A stretch of DNA of 64,000 nucleotides, taken from positions 2,322,001 to 2,386,000 of the forward strand of contig CP066701.1 in the NCBI GenBank assembly GCA_016756695.1, written 5' to 3'. The stretch is from Heyndrickxia sporothermodurans. GTDB taxonomy: Bacteria; Bacillota; Bacilli; Bacillales; Bacillaceae_C. Positions 1-9,968 of the stretch are shown here, piece by piece. Below the pieces are notes generated by a model. It was given only the letters and a program-made list of their open reading frames with translations. It made no database searches and was not told the origin of the DNA. The translations under genes and the position numbers were made by a program. How positions within the stretch are numbered: position 1 is the first letter of the stretch; each line of letters starts with the position of its first letter.

Positions 1-49
1 AATTCTTTCCGAATAGATTCTTTGCTTTTTTTAAACTTTTCTTTAACAT
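1..49 (-). CDS. 5' end of a divergently transcribed gene, product unknown
   Basis: Sixteen codons are visible before the window edge. The ATG at 49 is preceded by GGAGG (positions 59-55) at a good spacing, so this is a credible start. The visible residues are lysine-rich (MLKKSLKKAKNLFGKN). The gene diverges from the teichoic acid gene starting at 238 and probably shares the 190-bp promoter region with it. Nothing more can be said about function from so short a piece. Confidence 0.5.
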   Translation of the reverse strand, partial: MLKKSLKKAKNLFGKN

Positions 50-187
50 GTTTTCCTCCGACTTCCCTTTGAAAATACGATTAAACTATTCATAGTATGG
101 GTAGTAAAACATCGATTTATAATGCTATTTGGAAATTTTCTGCAGATTTTATGAAATAGTGTATATTTCAAATGAGAGAAGAAAAGG

Positions 188-241
188 ATGAATATGAAAG
201 GTACAGGGAATTTCGTAATAATGGAGGAAATATATAAATGA
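188..241 (+). other. Possible leader mini-ORF overlapping the next start
   Basis: An ATG at 188 (or 194) opens a 17-codon frame whose TGA at 239-241 overlaps the ATG at 238, an ATGA-type junction that would allow translational coupling. The downstream gene also has its own GGAGG at 223-227, so coupling is not needed. This may be chance. Confidence 0.2.
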
Positions 242-529
242 AAGAAAAGCTGCTGCAGGTGAAAAATATTTTAAAACGGCGTATCAAATTTATTAGACAG
301 CCGGTCAGAGACTATTTATGGAATACGAACTTTAGACAAAGAGTAAAGTACACGAAGTTTCTTAATAAAACGAAAGTGAAAAATCACGTCATTTTATATG
401 AAGCATACCATGGGAAAAATATGACAGGTAACCCTTATGCGATTTTTAAAGGAATCCTTAAAGATCCAGCATTTCGTCATTTTCAGCATATATGGGCAAT
501 CGAAGAGGAAAAGAATATAATACCTATTT
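238..529 (+). pseudogene. TagF/TagB-like glycerophosphotransferase-glycosyltransferase fusion, 5' fragment
   Basis: First 97 codons of a CDP-glycerol glycerophosphotransferase, starting at ATG 238 behind GGAGG (223-227). The segment has the family's N-terminal features (a basic start, then a YEAYHGKNMTGNPYAIF motif where the enzyme begins its first Rossmann lobe). Element A1 is inserted after base 529. The last host base T plus the first IS bases GA make a TGA, so the fragment ends at once as ...NIIPI. Joining 238-529 to 4514-6735, leaving out the IS and one copy of the ATTT duplication, gives one uninterrupted frame of 838 codons (837 aa). The gene was therefore intact until the insertion. 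The catalytic part lies in the 3' fragment, so this piece alone cannot be active. Confidence 0.85.
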
Positions 530-708
530 GAATGAATTTCATAATTCTTAGCCCTTGTGTATCAAGGGGTTTAAGAGATAAAAAAAGAAGTACCTCCCCA
601 AATCTTGTATAATGGTAGTTGACCAGTAAGCCCCCATTCAAACAACGCATATAAATGATCAGCACCCCTTAGTACAATAATCGTATCAATTAAGGAGGTG
701 CTTTTCCT

Positions 709-900
709 ATGTCACAACAAAAACTAACAATCGTCCCCGTTTCAATACAACCAGAAAAAAATATTATAACATCCACAACTTCGAAAGATCCTTCAAATAG
801 CTTTTGCACAATCAAAATTGAAGCTGCTGAAATTTCCTTCTTCAACGGCGTAGATGAGCACATCATCCAAACGGTCATGAGGGAGTTGAAAAATCTATGA
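709..900 (+). CDS. tnpA: Short IS66 TnpA-like protein (A1)
   Basis: 63 aa, starting at ATG 709 behind AAGGAGGTG. It matches only the C-terminal part of IS66 OrfA proteins (the stretch FFNGVDEHIIQTVMRELKNL); the N-terminal helix-turn-helix usual in the family (about 110-130 aa in total) is absent. It overlaps tnpB by ATGA. All five copies have exactly this short form, so it is a property of this IS66 rather than damage to one copy. In IS66 all three proteins take part in transposition, but the specific role of OrfA is not settled. Confidence 0.75.
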   Translation: MSQQKLTIVPVSIQPEKNIITSTTSKDPSNSFCTIKIEAAEISFFNGVDEHIIQTVMRELKNL

Positions 901-1250
901 AACATGATTATACCAGTGTAAAAACATTTATATTATTTGCGGTAAAACAGATATGAGGAAGGGAATTGATGGATTAGCAACGCTAATTCAAGATTCTTTC
1001 GAACTTGATCCATATGGAGATTCTATTTTCCTTTTCTCTGGTTGGAGTAAAGACCGTTATAAATGTTTATATTTTGATGGCGATGGTTTCGCCATGCTTT
1101 ATAAGCGACTAGATGGAGGAAAACTTCAATACCAAAAGATGAAAATGAAGTACGTAAACTTTCGCAACAGGAGGTTCGCTGGTTGTTAGAAGGGTTGTCC
1201 ATTCAGCAACCAAAAGTACCATTCAAAAATCACAAAAAGGAGTATTCTAA
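897..1250 (+). pseudogene. tnpB: IS66 TnpB (Orf2), A1 copy, frameshifted
   Basis: Same gene as the intact 117-aa copy at 26546-26899. One A is missing from the run at about 919-924. The GGCC of the intact copy reads ATACC at about 1128-1133 and AGTACC at about 1214-1219. The central frame starting at 953 (TDMRKGIDGLATLIQ) remains readable. The changes match the GGCC/homopolymer pattern seen across the window and may be sequencing errors. Confidence 0.8.
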
Positions 1251-1352
1251 ACAAGCTAGAAATGTTGGTTTATAGCCATTTTCAACTTCGCTTTCTACGT
1301 TAAAAATGTTATAATATAACTAACTTATGGTGAACGAAAAGTGGTGAAATAA

Positions 1353-2944
1353 ATGGTTAATACTTCTTCCAATAACAAGAATCCATATGGGAAATTAATT
1401 CGACTTCTCGAAGAACAATTGGCTCATTCAAATCAACAAAACAAAGACTTATCGAAAAAGCTAGATCAATCAACTAAACAGATTGAAGCGCTAACTGAAC
1501 AAATTCGCCATTTAACAAAACTTTTATATGGATCGAAATCCGAAAAATCGAAATACAACGTACCAGATGGGCAAGGCTCATTATTTGATGATGACCCGGC
1601 TTTTAGCGAACCTGAGCACACAGAAGAACAAAGCCAACAGACAATCTCTTATACTGTTGTACGAAAAGTTAAATCAAAAAAACGAAATGATTCCTTGCAT
1701 GATGGTATTGAAGTAGAAGCTATTCACCATCATCCGAAAAATACAATCTGTGACTGTTGCCAAGGGCAAATGATTGAAATTGGTAGTACACTTGTACGTG
1801 AAGAAGCAAAATTTATTCCTGCAAAAATGATGAAAGTACAGCACATTGAACATGCGTATGAATGTAAAGACTGCAAAGTTGATTCATCACAGCCAGCACA
1901 AATCAAACGCGGGAAAGCACCACAACCAGCGATTCAGCGTAGCATCGCAAGTCCTAGCGTACTTGCCAAAGTCATCTATGATAAATTTGCACAATATTTA
2001 CCTCTTTACCGTCAGGTAAAGGAATGGAATCGCTATGGACTGAATACCAATGATAAAAACCTATCGAATTGGGTTATCCGTGTAGCACATGATTGGCTGT
2101 TACCTGTATACGAACGAATGAAAGAGTTGATGATGGCAAAATCGGTTTTGCATGTCGATGAAACATACGGACAAATTATCAACCGATCCGATGGGAAATC
2201 TGGCCAAGCCAATGCGTATAATTGGGTGTTTCGAAGTGTGCCAAGCCAGGTACTAACAATGACTCTCTTTCAAAGCGCATTATCTCGAGCTCGATCTGTC
2301 CTTGAAAGTTTTATTGAAGGCTTTTCTGGAACGATTGTGTGTGATGGTTATTCTGCTTATGATAAGTTGGAAGGCGTTAATTTCGCAAATTGTTGGGCGC
2401 ATGTTCGTCGTTATTGGCTGAAAGCTGATAGCAAAAATGGTAGAATCGGTGTGAAATATTGTGATGATTTATATCGACTAGAAAGGCAATTTAAACGTTT
2501 GTCTCCGAGTAAACGAAGAAAAAAACGTCAAAAGTACTCGAAGCCAATCGTGGAGGAATTCTTTCACTGGGTTGAAACATCACCATTTTACGGAAAAAAT
2601 GCGTTAGCAAAAGCGACTGAATACACATTAAACAGGGCAAATGGACTCAAATTATTCCTGAATGATGGGCGAATTGAAATGGATAATAATCCAGCCGAGA
2701 ACGCCATCCGTCCCAACGTTATAGGAAGAAAAAATTGGCTCTTTAGTGTAAGTGAAGCTGGTGCAAAAGCGAATGCCATCTGTTTAAGTATTGCTGAAAC
2801 TGCCAAAAGTAACGGCGTTGATTTCTATGAATATATAAAGAAACTTTTACGGATTTACCAAATCTCGGCGTCCAACAAAACCCTGAAATTTTAGATCAAT
2901 ACATGCCCTGGTCAAAAATGATTCAGGCAGAATGTAGCAAATAA
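1353..2944 (+). pseudogene. tnpC: IS66 transposase TnpC, A1 copy, C-terminus frameshifted
   Basis: 513 of 530 residues are in frame from ATG 1353. A leucine-rich N-terminal coiled coil (residues about 15-55), a zinc-finger region (CDCCQGQM ... ECKDC) and the DDE residues (HVDETYG, VCDGYSAYD, DNNPAENAIRP) are all present. One T is missing from the run near 2846-2850, which replaces the last 37 residues of the intact copy by 20 others. At 2248-2255 GGGCC reads as GTACT, changing Gly-Pro to Val-Leu without a frame change. A TATAAT-like box lies upstream of the start (about 1312-1317). Confidence 0.85.
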
Positions 2945-3022
2945 ATGAAATAGCCGTAATTCGATTAAAAAGTCAGAATTTACGGCTATTTACGATGCGT
3001 ACCGAAAGGTACACTTATTTTT

Positions 3023-3028
3023 TATAAT
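3023..3028 (+). promoter_or_regulatory. -10-like box TATAAT in the IS66 right end, ahead of the outer transposase
   Basis: TATAAT lies 10 bases inside the IS66 right end and 50 bases before the transposase ATG. The outer IS's own TATAAT (608-613) was pushed 2.4 kb away by the IS66 insertion, so this box may have replaced it. No good -35 is visible at 17 bases (TACCGA). Confidence 0.35.
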
Positions 3029-3078
3029 TCGGGCTTACGTTGACCACAAACCATAAAAAGACTGGAGGAGTACTTCTT

Positions 3079-4432
3079 ATGACTATTATACGACAACCTA
3101 GCCTATTTGGCATACAGGAATTATTTGACATGGAACCTACCCAAAAATATGAAGCCATTATTTCAGCGGTAGATTTGGATTCGATGTACCATCAAGTGGC
3201 GAAAAAATCACGGTTGGGTGCACCGGAAGAACTAAACTATGCAGCCATGATTATCTCCACCTTTGTAAGATACATAGAGCGCATCCCTACGATGAAGGAT
3301 CTTATAAAACGTCTTCATGATGATCTAGCTTTTAAGTTAAATTGTGGCTTTTTGGTTTCTGATCATGTGCCTTCAGAATCCTCCTATTCACGTCTCATAA
3401 CGAAATTGGAGGAAAGCGATATCCTTGAGAAAGAACAAGAAAAAGTGGTCCTCCAGGCTATTGCAGAAGGTTTCATCACGGATGATACAGTGGCCATTGA
3501 TGCAACCCATTTTGAAGCACGAGACCAAGCGCAGCCAAAAGAAGAAAAGCCAAAATCTGAACCCCAAAAACGTGGTCGGAAATCAAAAGATGAGCGTGAC
3601 GGGTGGCTTAAAGAACAAGCTGAAACGGAAGCCAATTTACCTTTATATGATAGAAAAATTGTGGCCCAATTAGATGTTCCCCTAGCCGAACTACGTGCCG
3701 AAGTTCCCCAAGACCCTAAATGGGGCGTGAAAAAGAACTCAGAAGGACAAAATGTTTTTTGGTTTGGCTACAAAGGTCATTTAGCCGTTGGTACATCAAG
3801 CCAATACATTCTACAGGCTCTTTTTTCATCTGGGAGTCTAAATGATGGTAAGGCAGCTATCCCTTTACTGAAAGGAATTCAGGAACGCCTTCACCTTCCA
3901 TTACGTTATCAAACAATGGATGCGGGCTATGACTATGAACCCATATACGAGCAGGTACATCGAATGGGACAACAATCCGTCATCGCGTATAATAAGCGAA
4001 ATGAAGGGGAAATCATTGGCTATGATAAACACTTTGCCCCAACTTGTTTCAGAGAGCATTCTTATCGTTATGATAGTTTTGATCCTAAATATGAAACATT
4101 GAAATACACAAGACCAAAGGAATGCAAGCGACTGTCCCTTAGCTAATGAAGGTATTTGCCAAAAGGTTTATAAAGTGAAAATCACTTCAGACCTTCGCAG
4201 ATATACCGCACCAGCACGCGGGTCACAAGCATGGAAAAACATTTTCAAACGTCGTACTGCCGTAGAACGGGTTAATGCCTATCTGAAAGAATTCTTTCAA
4301 CTGAACAATGTTCGCTATCGTACTGGGAAACGTGCAAAAATTCATTTTGACATGGTAACCCTTATTTATAATGCTTCAAAGTTAGCCGCAGACCGAATTA
4401 ATGTACAATTAAATCAGCAACAAGTAGCATGA
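3079..4432 (+). pseudogene. DDE transposase of the outer IS (IS1182/IS5-like), A1 copy, frameshifted
   Basis: The true start is ATG 3079, seven to ten bases behind GGAGG (3064-3068); the upstream TTG at 3040 lies in the duplicated IS66 target and is unlikely to be used. The frame holds to codon 350 and is then broken by one extra base at about 4123-4129 (GCAAGCG for GCAGCG). The zinc-ribbon-like CSDCPLANEGIC motif and the catalytic Glu are in the shifted part. The intact 450-aa version is at 23363-24715. Confidence 0.85.
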
Positions 4433-4513
4433 TTTCTGTTTTTAAAAATATATTTTAGAAATTCTGTAGGATTCTGTATTTTTAAAAAGAGCAATTATGA
4501 AATTGACTCATTT

Positions 4514-6735
4514 ATAAAAACTATAAAAATGTCGTATTCGTAAAAATACATAGTGATGAATATCTGAAATATTTAACAGAAGCAAAATATTTAATTAACA
4601 ATACGAGCTTTCCGTATTATTTTCAAAAAAAACAAGGGCAAATCTATATTAATACGTGGCATGGAACGCCGATGAAAACATTGGGGATGGATATTAAAGA
4701 TGCTGCTCTTTCCGATCATAAAAATATTCAAAGAAACTTACTGCATACTGACTACTTAATTAGTCCAAACAAATTCACATATGAAAAATTATTGCAATCA
4801 CATGATATCTTTTCACTCTTTAATGGGAAAATAGCGGATATCGGCTATCCGAGGGTTGATTCGATGTTTCATGCTGATAAAAATAAAATTAGGAAACGCC
4901 TGTCCATCCCTTTTGACAAAAAGATTATTTTATTTGCCCCAACGTGGAGAGGAAAGGTCAATCAAGAAACAGATACGAGTAGGAAATTGCATGAGGAATT
5001 GACGGAATTAAAGGAAAAAATGGGAGACGAATATATAATTTTATTAAAAACCCATTACTTTGCATATAAGTTTTTCGAAAATAGAGGTATGGCAAATATT
5101 TGTGTTCCGGAATGGATGGATACAAATGAATTACTATCAATTGTAGATCTGTTAATTACAGATTACTCCAGTATTTTCTTTGACTTTTTACCTTCAAAAA
5201 AACCAATTATCTTTTATGGTGACGATTATGATTTTTATGAAAAGGAAAGAGGTTTTTATATAGAAGTTAACGAGTTACCTGGACCGTTTTGCACAACGAT
5301 TCAAGGGGTAATTGACGAAATACATCAACTGCAAATCGTAAAGGAGCAATACGAAGGGAAATATAATCAATTTTTGCAGAACTATTGCTATCATGATGAT
5401 GGAAACGCAACAGAGCGATTTATAGACATTGTTTTGAAGGGCAAGGAGAGTGAAAATGTTATTAAAAATGAAAATAATAAGAAGAAAATTTTGTTTTATT
5501 GTGGAGGATTCTATAATAATGGAATTACGATTTCTGCAATTAATCTAATGAATAATCTTGATTATTCAAAATATGAAATCGTTGTTATTGAGTCTTCCGA
5601 GTTACATGATGGAAAAGAAAATAATATAAAAAAACTACACCCAAATGTAAGTGTCCTTTACCGTGTAGGCAGTTGGAACATGACGATAAAAGAATGGTAT
5701 CAGCATCAATTAGTCGTTAGAAGAGGGTTATATTCAAAAGTTATGAGAAGAAATGCCCCAAAAAGCATGTATAAAAGAGAGCTATCACGTATGCTAGGGA
5801 ATGCAAATTTCGATATTGTCGTTGATTTCGGCGGCTACAACTCATTTTGGACATTATTATTTGCCTGTGGATCGGATAAAAAGAAATGTATTTACTTGCA
5901 TAATATTATGATGAAAGAATACGAAAAAGTAATAAACGGAGATTATAAGCATCGTAAAAATTTAAAGATCATTTTTTCATTATATCGTTATTTTGATAAA
6001 ATTATTTCAGTATCTGAGTCAGCTAATAGTGAAAACTTTAATGATTTACATCAATATATTGATCATGCCAAAGAAAAAATGGTTTATGTAAATAATGTCA
6101 TAAATTATAAACATGTACTAACGATGAAAGACCAAAAAAGGCTAATAAATTTTGAAAACCAACAGTTTTTAATTTTAAGTGGAGGCAATACCGAATTAGG
6201 GGTCCTAGATTTGAAAGGAGTAGCTGTACCACAGGAACAAAATATTAATTTTATCAATATAGCTAGACTTTCACCTGAAAAAGATCAAGAAACATTAATT
6301 CATGCTTTTGCTAAAGTTACTGAAGTAGAGGAAAAAGCACGACTTTACATTGTTGGAGAAGGACCTTTAGAACAACAATTAAAGCACTTAGTTCAATCTC
6401 TAGGAATTGGCAATAAAGTATACTTCACAGGACAAATAGAAAACCCATTCGTACTACTTAACCAATGTGATTGCTTTATCCTATCCTCCGAATATGAAGG
6501 GCAAGGATTAGTCTTACTCGAAGCCCTAATACTCGAAAAACCAGTAATTGGGACAAATGTTCCCGGAATAAAAAGTGTACTTGCAGATGGCTACGGAAAA
6601 TTGATTGACCACAATGTCGAAGCATTAAAACAAGCGATGATTACATTTATAGAAGAAGGAATGGAAATGAAGGAATTTGATTATGTGGGATATAATAGGG
6701 ATGCGATAGAAATGTTTCATAGTGAAGTTATATAA
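4514..6735 (+). pseudogene. TagF-like glycerophosphotransferase fused to a GT4 glycosyltransferase, 3' fragment
   Basis: Continues the gene begun at 238. In the rejoined 837-aa protein the glycerophosphotransferase domain covers roughly residues 1-400, with the catalytic-type motif TWHGTP near 147 and LITDYSSIFFDF near 310. A second domain begins near residue 419 (KKKILFYCGGFYNNG) and is a GT-B, family 4 glycosyltransferase, with the donor-site motif EYEGQGLVLLEAL near 756. Such a protein could both add glycerol phosphate from CDP-glycerol and glycosylate a wall polymer on the inner membrane face; the coupling is inferred. The first in-frame ATG of this fragment is at 4672, beyond the TWHGTP motif, so a product made from it would lack the catalytic histidine. 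The GT4 half could still be translated if transcribed. gtaB follows after 28 bases. Confidence 0.85.
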
Positions 6736-6763
6736 TTGAGTAAAATTATAAGAGGTGATATTT

Positions 6764-7636
6764 GTGCGAAGGGTGAGAAAGGCTATTATACCAGCGGCAG
6801 GATTGGGTACAAGATTTCTGCCGGCAACTAAAGCGATGCCAAAAGAAATGCTTCCGATTGTGGATAAACCGACTATTCAATATATAATTGAAGAAGCAAT
6901 GGAATCCGGAATTGAGGATATTATTATTGTAACAGGAAAAGGAAAAAGAGCCATTGAAGATCATTTTGATTATGCTTTTGAATTAGAAGAAAATTTAAGG
7001 AGAAAGGGAAAGTTTGATTTATTGGAAAAAGTAAGACAACCTTCAAAGGTTGATATTCATTATATTCGACAAAAGGAACCAAAAGGATTGGGACACGCTG
7101 TTTGGTGTGCGAGAAAATTTATTGGTAATGAACCATTTGCTATTTTACTTGGAGACGACATTGTTAATTCAACAACACCTTGTTTGAAACAACTAATTGA
7201 TATATTCGATAAAGTTCAATCTTCTGTTATAGGAGTACAGAAAGTTCCATTAAACGAAACAAATAGATATGGGATTGTCGATCCAAAAAACAATGATGGA
7301 AGATTATATGAAGTTGAAAACTTTGTAGAAAAGCCTGCAGTTGAATCGGCGCCATCCAATATTGCTATCATGGGTAGGTATGTGTTAACACCTGAAATAT
7401 TCGAGTTTTTGGAATTACAGCAAATTGGTTCAGGTGGAGAAATACAATTAACCGATGCTATTCAAAGATTAAATAAATTGCAAAATGTTTATGCATATGA
7501 TTTTGAAGGAACAAGATTTGATGTAGGTGAAAAACTTGGTTTTATAAAAACTACTATTCAAATGGCTTTATTACGTGATGATTTACGGGATAATTTGATA
7601 AGCTATTTAAAAAATGTTGTCAAAAAGTTAGAATGA
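6764..7636 (+). CDS. gtaB: UTP-glucose-1-phosphate uridylyltransferase
   Basis: Makes UDP-glucose from UTP and glucose-1-phosphate in the cytoplasm; UDP-glucose is the donor for teichoic acid glucosylation and for glycolipid anchors. GTG 6764 is the preferred start (AGAGGTG at 6751-6757 in front), giving 290 aa, the usual length; an in-frame GTG at 6755 would overlap the ribosome binding site. The nucleotide-binding motif is [19 protein letters not shown] (near the N-terminus), followed by [13 protein letters not shown], the LGDD site, [12 protein letters not shown] and the C-terminal FDVGEKLGF. The sequence follows B. subtilis GtaB closely. It sits between the fused TagF/GT gene and a TagE-like glucosyltransferase that would use its product. 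The gene is undamaged. Confidence 0.95.
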   Translation: MRRVRKAIIPAAGLGTRFLPATKAMPKEMLPIVDKPTIQYIIEEAMESGIEDIIIVTGKGKRAIEDHFDYAFELEENLRRKGKFDLLEKVRQPSKVDIHYIRQKEPKGLGHAVWCARKFIGNEPFAILLGDDIVNSTTPCLKQLIDIFDKVQSSVIGVQKVPLNETNRYGIVDPKNNDGRLYEVENFVEKPAVESAPSNIAIMGRYVLTPEIFEFLELQQIGSGGEIQLTDAIQRLNKLQNVYAYDFEGTRFDVGEKLGFIKTTIQMALLRDDLRDNLISYLKNVVKKLE

Positions 7637-7733
7637 ATAATATTAATGAAAAGTAAAGGGTAGTAAGGTTAATCCGTAGTTTTAACAAAATTTATTTAAA
7701 AAAAGATATATTACTATACGAGGAGGAGTAAAA

Positions 7734-9281
7734 TTGAAAAAGGTAACCCCGATATTTGTATTTAATTCCCTTGATAGTGTTAGGGGGGGACTTACTAAAG
7801 CAGTATTAACTAGAGCCAATACTTTAATAAAGCATTTTGAGGAAGTCCATTTTTTTACATTGCAATTTCAAAAAAATCACAATGAGGTAATAAATAAGTT
7901 ATATAATTCGGGAAAACTTAATCCTAAAGTGAAAGTTCATAACTTTTTCATTGATATGGATACTCATAAAAATGAGCATCCAATAGTAAATAGTCCGGAT
8001 TTATTTAAAGTAAAGGAACCACAGTTTGTTGAGTTTAAAGATGAAAAATCAGATGAACCTGCATATCGATATTATAATAATGGTGTTTATGTGAAATATA
8101 AAAAATTTAATCATGATGGTAATCTTCTTTTTATTGATTATATGAATGAAAGCAGACATAGGACGAAACGAGAAGAATATAATGAAAATGGCACATTAGT
8201 TCGAACACGTCATATGGATCTAATAACAAATAGTCCAAGTTTAGATAGGTATTTTAGTAAAAGCGGAAAATGCTTTTTGACCACTTGGTTAGATCCGAAT
8301 ACCGGTAAAGTCGGACGTAGCCATATTTTTGATCCAGACCCTTTAGAATTTAAGAATTTAAATGAGCTTTTCACTTACTGGATTACAAATAAAATTGCTA
8401 CATATAACAATCCAATTTTGATGTCTGATTCAAGGGCTACAGATGAAGTGTTAATAAACATAAAATCCGATGTCAAAAAGATTGCAGTACTGCACAATAA
8501 TCACTTTAAAGCACCGTACACTAAGGGATCGTCGATTAAAGCGACGTGGAAACCTCTATTCGATAATTTGGATAAGTTTGATAAAATAATATTTTTAACT
8601 CATGAGCAAAAAAACGATGTAATTGAGTTATTTGGTGATAAGGGGAATTTTGAAGTTATCCCACATAGTGCAAATCAAGTTGAACAAACAAAAAGTAGAG
8701 GAAGTTATGATCAGAATTTAGCAGTGACATTAGCACGATATGAGTCACAAAAAAAGTTGGATGAAGCAATAAAAGCATTTAAATATGTGGTAAAAGAAAT
8801 ACCAAATGCAAAATATTATATATATGGATTTGGAAAAGAAAAAAACAATTTGCAAAAAATAATTAATGAGCTCAATTTGGAGAAGAATGTTTTTCTTAAA
8901 GGCTTTACAGATGATCCAGTGCAAACGTATAGAAGTGCAGCTTGTTCCATTTTAACATCCGATTATGAAGGATTTGGTTTAGTTCTAACAGAAAGTTTGG
9001 CATCAGGTACTCCCGTTGTATCCTATGACATAAAGTATGGACCAAAAGATATTATTAGGGATGGGGTTGATGGATTTCTAATACCTAAAGGAAATCAAGA
9101 GCAACTTGCTCAAAAAATAATTGAAATTATGAAAAACCGCAAATTGCGAGAAGAATTTTCAAAAAATGCCGTTAACGTTGTTGATAGGTTTAGCTTTTCT
9201 TTTTATGAAAAACAATGGATAAGTGTAATATCAGAATTTAGCCATAACAAATTTAGTTTATTTTTAAAAAAAAATAAATAG
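7734..9281 (+). CDS. TagE/TarM-like poly(glycerol phosphate) alpha-glycosyltransferase
   Basis: 515 aa GT-B fold, GT4-family enzyme expected to transfer glucose from UDP-glucose to glycerol-phosphate chains. TTG 7734 follows AGGAGGAG at good spacing. The N-terminus has VRGGLTKAVLTRAN, the glycine-rich start seen in TagE and TarM. Residues about 95-195 form the beta-rich insertion of that group (EPAYRYYNNGVYVKY, TTWLDPNTGKVGRSHIF). The nucleotide-sugar domain follows, with VLHNNHF, IPHSANQ, RYESQKKLDEAI and the donor motif DYEGFGLVLTESLASG. It lies right after gtaB and before tagD, so supply and use of UDP-glucose are side by side. Sugar identity (glucose or GlcNAc) cannot be read from the sequence; the gtaB neighbour favours glucose. 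Confidence 0.85.
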   Translation: MKKVTPIFVFNSLDSVRGGLTKAVLTRANTLIKHFEEVHFFTLQFQKNHNEVINKLYNSGKLNPKVKVHNFFIDMDTHKNEHPIVNSPDLFKVKEPQFVEFKDEKSDEPAYRYYNNGVYVKYKKFNHDGNLLFIDYMNESRHRTKREEYNENGTLVRTRHMDLITNSPSLDRYFSKSGKCFLTTWLDPNTGKVGRSHIFDPDPLEFKNLNELFTYWITNKIATYNNPILMSDSRATDEVLINIKSDVKKIAVLHNNHFKAPYTKGSSIKATWKPLFDNLDKFDKIIFLTHEQKNDVIELFGDKGNFEVIPHSANQVEQTKSRGSYDQNLAVTLARYESQKKLDEAIKAFKYVVKEIPNAKYYIYGFGKEKNNLQKIINELNLEKNVFLKGFTDDPVQTYRSAACSILTSDYEGFGLVLTESLASGTPVVSYDIKYGPKDIIRDGVDGFLIPKGNQEQLAQKIIEIMKNRKLREEFSKNAVNVVDRFSFSFYEKQWISVISEFSHNKFSLFLKKNK

Positions 9282-9486
9282 ACTGCATTTCTAAAATGTA
9301 AATTGGAAATTAAGTATGTTTTAAATAAGTATCTTTTTTATTTTATAAATAATAATAATTTTACAATATTCATTAATCCATTGAAAAAATGGAATAAGAA
9401 TTCTATAATTGAAATTGATTTTGTTTCGATATTTGAAATAAAACTCTACTAAATAACTTTTCTTTAGGAAGAGGGGAGTAGATTCA

Positions 9487-9885
9487 GTGAAGAAAGTAAT
9501 TACTTACGGAACATTTGATTTGTTACATTGGGGTCATATAAATCTATTAAAAAGAGCAAAAGAATTAGGGGACTATTTAGTGGTAGCTATTTCTACCGAT
9601 ACTTTTAATGAGATAAAAAATAAAAAATCTTATCATAGCTATGAAAATAGAAAAATGATTTTAGAATCAATTCGCTATGTGGATGAAGTAATTCCCGAAA
9701 ATTCGTGGGATCAGAAAATAAAAGACGTAAAAGATCATAACATAGATATTTTTGTTATGGGTGATGATTGGAAAGGAAAATTTGACTTTTTAAAGGATCA
9801 TTGTCAAGTTATATACTTGCCAAGAACAATAGGTATATCTACAACTAAAATTAAGCAGGACCTATTTAGTGTGAAAAAGGGGTAG
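9487..9885 (+). CDS. tagD: Glycerol-3-phosphate cytidylyltransferase (first of two)
   Basis: Makes CDP-glycerol from CTP and sn-glycerol-3-phosphate, the donor for all TagB/TagF-type enzymes here. 132 aa, normal for the family, from GTG 9487 behind GAGGGGAG. The nucleotidyltransferase signature GTFDLLHWGHINLLKRA (HxGH type) and the second motif RTIGISTTKIK are complete. About 200 AT-rich bases without a gene precede it, so it may have its own promoter. A terminator follows immediately (9892-9922). Very similar to the second copy at 11319. Confidence 0.95.
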   Translation: MKKVITYGTFDLLHWGHINLLKRAKELGDYLVVAISTDTFNEIKNKKSYHSYENRKMILESIRYVDEVIPENSWDQKIKDVKDHNIDIFVMGDDWKGKFDFLKDHCQVIYLPRTIGISTTKIKQDLFSVKKG

Positions 9886-9891
9886 TGTACT

Positions 9892-9922
9892 AAAAAAGAA
9901 GGATTTTTAGTCCTTCTTTTTT
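9892..9922 (+). terminator. Rho-independent terminator after tagD
   Basis: AAAAAAGAAGGA pairs with TCCTTCTTTTTT around a short loop and ends in a T run, seven bases after the tagD stop codon. Confidence 0.85.
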
Positions 9923-9968
9923 CATTTATTTAATTCCTTGTTATTATAAATAATGATATTATTGTGAA

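Larger units (their letters stand above)
626..3038 (+). mobile_element. IS66-family element nested in A1 (IS66-A)
   Basis: Ends are GTAAGCCCCCATTC at the left and, reverse-complemented, GTAAGCCCGAATTA at the right, matching the GTAAGC start usual in IS66. Directly outside is an 8-bp duplication GTTGACCA (618-625 and 3039-3046), the duplication length known for the family. It carries tnpA (short), tnpB and tnpC in order. The duplication lies in the leader of the outer IS transposase, which shows that IS66 entered the outer IS. A hairpin after tnpC (AAATAGCCGTAA ... TTACGGCTATTT, about 2949-2994) could end transcription. Confidence 0.92.
530..4509 (+). mobile_element. Compound element A, copy A1 (IS66 nested in an IS1182/IS5-like IS)
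   Basis: The ends are imperfect inverted repeats: GAATGAATTTCATAATT on the left and, on the reverse strand at the right, GAGTCAATTTCATAATT. The element is flanked by a 4-bp duplication ATTT (526-529 and 4510-4513). Inside, from left to right, are the outer IS's left end with a small hairpin (CCCTTG/CAAGGG near 551-570), a complete IS66 element (626-3038), and the DDE transposase gene of the outer IS (3079-4432). The same arrangement recurs at 11704, 23286, 40754 and 54286. This copy splits the fusion gene starting at 238. Its tnpB, tnpC and transposase genes all carry small indels compared with copy A3. Confidence 0.93.

Noticed and set aside
618-625. GTTGACCA around IS66-A is the same word as in the terminal repeats of IS21-I, hinting that IS66 entered an IS21 end.
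   Set aside because: The surrounding sequence on both sides belongs to the outer DDE IS (promoter and ribosome binding site of its transposase), not to IS21. An 8-base match is likely chance.
3040-3079. TTG at 3040 as start of the outer DDE transposase (adding MTTNHKKTGGVLL).
   Set aside because: The TTG is inside the duplicated IS66 target, and the ATG 13 codons later has a strong GGAGG at correct spacing.
530-4509. Treating IS66 and the adjacent DDE transposase as two neighbouring, separate insertions.
   Set aside because: The left terminal repeat of the outer IS lies left of IS66, and the 4-bp duplications are outside both. All five copies show the same nesting.
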